Assembly: GCA_016865035.1 (NCBI GenBank)
Contig: CP018227.1
Span: 1,458,001 to 1,522,000, forward strand
From: Kordiimonadales bacterium IMCC3096
Lineage (GTDB): Bacteria > Pseudomonadota > Alphaproteobacteria > Minwuiales > Minwuiaceae
DNA: 64,000 nucleotides
Reading direction: 5' to 3'
Shown here: positions 61,714-64,000 of the stretch, one piece after another
How positions within the stretch are numbered: position 1 is the stretch's first letter
Layout of the letters: every line of letters starts with the position of its first letter
The notes under the pieces: generated by a model
Told to the model about the DNA's origin: nothing
Databases searched by the model: none
The model's input: only the letters and a program-made list of their open reading frames with translations
Translations under genes and position numbers: made by a program

Positions 61714-63131
61714 GCGCCCCCGGCCCCGGCGGCCTCGGTACTCGGTGTCTCGATCCGCCAGGTGGTGCCGGCCGCACTGTCCTCCAGCACCACGCCCCGC
61801 GCGGCCAGATCATCACGGATGGCATCGGCACGGGCGAAATCCCGTCCCTTGCGTGCCGCCTGCCGCTCCGCGATCAGCGCCTCGACTTCCGCCGCGTCGA
61901 TCCCGCTCGCCGCCTGCTTGGCCGCGAACCAGTCCGCCGGTTCCCGCTGCAGCAGGCCGAGCAGGCCCGCACCGTCCAGCAGTGCCGCGCGCAGCCGCTG
62001 GCGTTCCGCGCCCTCCGCCGCCTCCAGCGCCTTGGCGATGCGGAAGACCTCCGCCAGCGCCTTGGGCGTGTTCAGATCCTCCGACAGGGCCTGCACGACG
62101 GCGGCGACATCCGGGTCATCGTCTGCCGGCACACCCCCCGCAGCATCGGCCGTGTCGCGCAGCAGGCCATAGAGCCGGTCGAGTGTCTTCTGCGCCTGTT
62201 CCAGCCCGGCGGCCGCGAAATCCAGCGGGTGCCGGTAGTGACCGGAGATCAGCAGCCAGCGAATGACCTCCCCCGGCCATTCCGCCCGAAGCGCGGAGAT
62301 CAGCAGCACATTGCCGATGGATTTCGACATCTTGGTGCCATCCACCCGCAGCATCGCATTGTGCATCCAGTAGCGCGCGAAGGTCTCCCCACCGTGCGCG
62401 CAGGTGCTCTGGGCGATCTCGTTCTCGTGGTGCGGGAAGATCAGGTCCTGCCCGCCGGCGTGAATGTCGATGGTCCGGCCCAGGTGCGTCTCGGCCATCG
62501 CGGAGCACTCGATGTGCCAGCCGGGCCGTCCCCGCCCCCAGGGGCTGTCCCAGCCCGGCATGTCGTCGGTGGACGGCTTCCACAGCACGAAGTCGGCCGG
62601 GTCCTTCTTGTAGGGCGCGACCTCCACCCGGGCGCCGGCGATCATCTCGTCACGGCTGCGGTTGGACAGGCTGCCGTAATCGGCGAAGGAGCCGACGTGG
62701 AACAGCACATGGCCGTCCACCTCATAGGCATTGCCGCTCTCCACCAGCCTGCCGATCATCGCGATCAGCTCCGGCATGGTCTCTGTCACGCGCGGTTCGA
62801 TGGTCGGCGGCAGCACGCCGAGTGCCGCCATGTCGGCGCGATAGACCTCGATGTAGCGATTGGTGATCGTGTCGATCGGCACCCCTTCCGCGCGGGCCTT
62901 GTCGTTGATCTTGTCCTCGACGTCCGTGATGTTGCGGGCATAGCGCACGACCGGATAGAGCCGCTGCAACAGGCGGAAGAGAATGTCGAAGACCACTGCG
63001 GGACGTGCATTGCCGATATGCGGATCATTGTAGACCGTCGGCCCGCAGACATACATCGTCACGCAGTTCGGATCGGCCGGTACGAAGGCTTCCCGTTTCC
63101 GTGCGAACGAATTGTAAATCGTCAGGGTCAT
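61710..63131 (-). CDS. cysS: cysteine-tRNA ligase
   Basis: 473 residues. Class I synthetase motifs HIGH-type PHIGNARP (37-44) and KMSKSIGN (around 270); zinc-binding cysteine C29 in VCGPTVYND, and [15 protein letters not shown] with the second metal cysteine. The C-terminal anticodon-binding helices end with [21 protein letters not shown]. Charges tRNA-Cys in the cytoplasm. Upstream, 270 bases separate it from divergent folE; nothing like a T-box leader is seen. Confidence 0.96.
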   Translation of the reverse strand: MTLTIYNSFARKREAFVPADPNCVTMYVCGPTVYNDPHIGNARPAVVFDILFRLLQRLYPVVRYARNITDVEDKINDKARAEGVPIDTITNRYIEVYRADMAALGVLPPTIEPRVTETMPELIAMIGRLVESGNAYEVDGHVLFHVGSFADYGSLSNRSRDEMIAGARVEVAPYKKDPADFVLWKPSTDDMPGWDSPWGRGRPGWHIECSAMAETHLGRTIDIHAGGQDLIFPHHENEIAQSTCAHGGETFARYWMHNAMLRVDGTKMSKSIGNVLLISALRAEWPGEVIRWLLISGHYRHPLDFAAAGLEQAQKTLDRLYGLLRDTADAAGGVPADDDPDVAAVVQALSEDLNTPKALAEVFRIAKALEAAEGAERQRLRAALLDGAGLLGLLQREPADWFAAKQAASGIDAAEVEALIAERQAARKGRDFARADAIRDDLAARGVVLEDSAAGTTWRIETPSTEAAGAGGA

Positions 63132-63403
63132 TGGTCTTTTCCTGCATCCTCTATTGGCCAGGCGTCACGATCAGCGTTCTTATCGACCCTACCAAAGGGC
63201 AACGCAAGTCATGTGCGCCGCTGTGGATGACATCCCCGTGCACCTGCGCAATAATCGTCGCAGGACGCTTGTGAAACCTGCTCAACGCCTTACCTGAGCA
63301 ATCCGGTGCCGGAATGATCCGCACCCGGGGCGGCAACGTACCTGTAGCTTATCGAGGAGGCCCGTGGCTGGGCCACGGTCTGGACGAGGAAGGACGGCGA
63401 GCC

Positions 63404-64000
63404 ATGGATGCTCTGGTTACGGAACCCGGCAAGGGAACCGAAGGACGGGAATATGACCCCGCCACCGGCAAGTCCCGTCCAAGCCGCGAACAGGCCGAGG
63501 CCGCCGTTCGCACCCTGATCGAATGGGCCGGGGACAACCCCGACCGCGAGGGGCTGCTGGACACGCCGAAGCGCGTCGCCCGCGCCTATGAGGAATTCTT
63601 CGCCGGTTATGACGAGGATCCGGAAGAGGTACTGGGCCGCACCTTCGAGGATGTGGAGGGTTATGACGACATCGTCATGCTGCGCGACATCCGCATCGAG
63701 ACCCATTGCGAACACCACATGGTGCCGATCATCGGCAAGGCCCACGTGGCCTATTTCCCGAACGGCAAGGTCGTCGGCATCAGCAAGCTGGCCCGCGTCG
63801 TCGAGATCTACGCCAAGCGCCTGCAGACGCAGGAGACCATGACCGCGCAGATCGCCCACACCTTCGAGAAGGTGCTGAAGCCGCGTGGCGTCGCCATCAT
63901 GATCGATGCCGCACACCAGTGCATGACCACCCGCGGCATCCGCAAGCCCGGCGTGTCCTGCATCACCACCCGCTTCACCGGCGTCTTCCGCGAGGACCGC
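63404..64000 (+). CDS. folE: GTP cyclohydrolase I (3' end outside window)
   Basis: 199 codons are visible from the ATG at 63404 (ribosome site AGGAAGGA), ending at the window edge without a stop; the family is usually 190-225 residues, so little is missing. Zinc ligands are in [13 protein letters not shown] and the cysteine of [32 protein letters not shown] is the conserved core. It converts GTP to dihydroneopterin triphosphate, the first step of folate synthesis. Divergent from cysS. Confidence 0.95.
   Translation, partial: MDALVTEPGKGTEGREYDPATGKSRPSREQAEAAVRTLIEWAGDNPDREGLLDTPKRVARAYEEFFAGYDEDPEEVLGRTFEDVEGYDDIVMLRDIRIETHCEHHMVPIIGKAHVAYFPNGKVVGISKLARVVEIYAKRLQTQETMTAQIAHTFEKVLKPRGVAIMIDAAHQCMTTRGIRKPGVSCITTRFTGVFREDR

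Overview
The window is a GC-rich bacterial chromosome segment, almost certainly from a free-living alphaproteobacterium, possibly Rhodospirillales-like. The lineage markers are a MucR/Ros-type regulator, a DUF1491 protein, a Mg-type (cysteine-poor) HemB, hflK-hflC-DUF2065, choVW-type transport genes and a pgsA-moaD-moaE neighbourhood. The species cannot be named from sequence alone. Coding density is high and many neighbouring genes overlap by 1 to 8 bases, so most of the window is organised in short translationally coupled operons.

Layout. 0-11 kb: a partial MATE pump, an FAD amine/amino-acid oxidase and a class II aldolase (minus strand); mucR; a zinc-type alcohol dehydrogenase; a minus-strand operon of amidase, opine-dehydrogenase-like protein and 3-hydroxyacyl-CoA dehydrogenase; and a plus-strand run of DUF1491, HAD hydrolase and enamidase. 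11-15 kb: a minus-strand operon hemB, CaiB-type CoA-transferase, choW, choV. 15.5-22.6 kb: secreted cyclase, arginase, MFS carrier and the two subunits of an ATP-dependent hydantoinase/oxoprolinase. 22.6-30.5 kb: a membrane protein, UDP-glucuronate decarboxylase, Mrp, hflK-hflC-DUF2065, and two tandem Rieske oxygenases. 30.5-37.4 kb: mccA/mccB and a damaged tandem pair of GAF-GGDEF-EAL genes. 37.5-47.3 kb: GNAT acetyltransferase, M16 peptidase, thrC, ytoQ, YaiI/YqxD, MetE-like enzyme, glutamine-synthetase-like ligase, luciferase-like oxidoreductase and thiolase. 47.5-50 kb: bactofilin, then a small island between a duplicated tRNA 3' half and tRNA-Thr(CGT). 50-54.6 kb: two class III nucleotide cyclases flanking an N-acyl-D-amino-acid deacylase. 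54.6-64 kb: fatty acid desaturase, pgsA, mobB-moeA-moaD-moaE, a pseudouridine synthase, rsmD, MFS, cysS and a partial folE.

Most genes are housekeeping or small-molecule catabolism. The accessory signals are four. (1) A roughly 1.75 kb segment is bounded by a 47-48 bp near-identical repeat of the 3' half of tRNA-Thr, the signature of an element integrated at a tRNA end; it carries a glycine-rich lipoprotein and no integrase. (2) Two neighbouring GAF/EAL genes are both broken: one by an in-frame TGA at a position where a GAF tryptophan is expected, the other by an internal deletion fusing a GAF domain out of frame to an EAL tail. (3) Three families of dispersed palindromic repeats occur: a ~125 bp tandem unit found three times, always between convergent genes; a long hairpin with a conserved loop; and a C/G-rich double hairpin. 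(4) The MucR homologue lacks the zinc-finger histidines.

I did not find a CRISPR array, a complete insertion sequence, a recognisable defence system or an rRNA gene. Functional assignments rest on motifs and recognised family sequence, without database searches.
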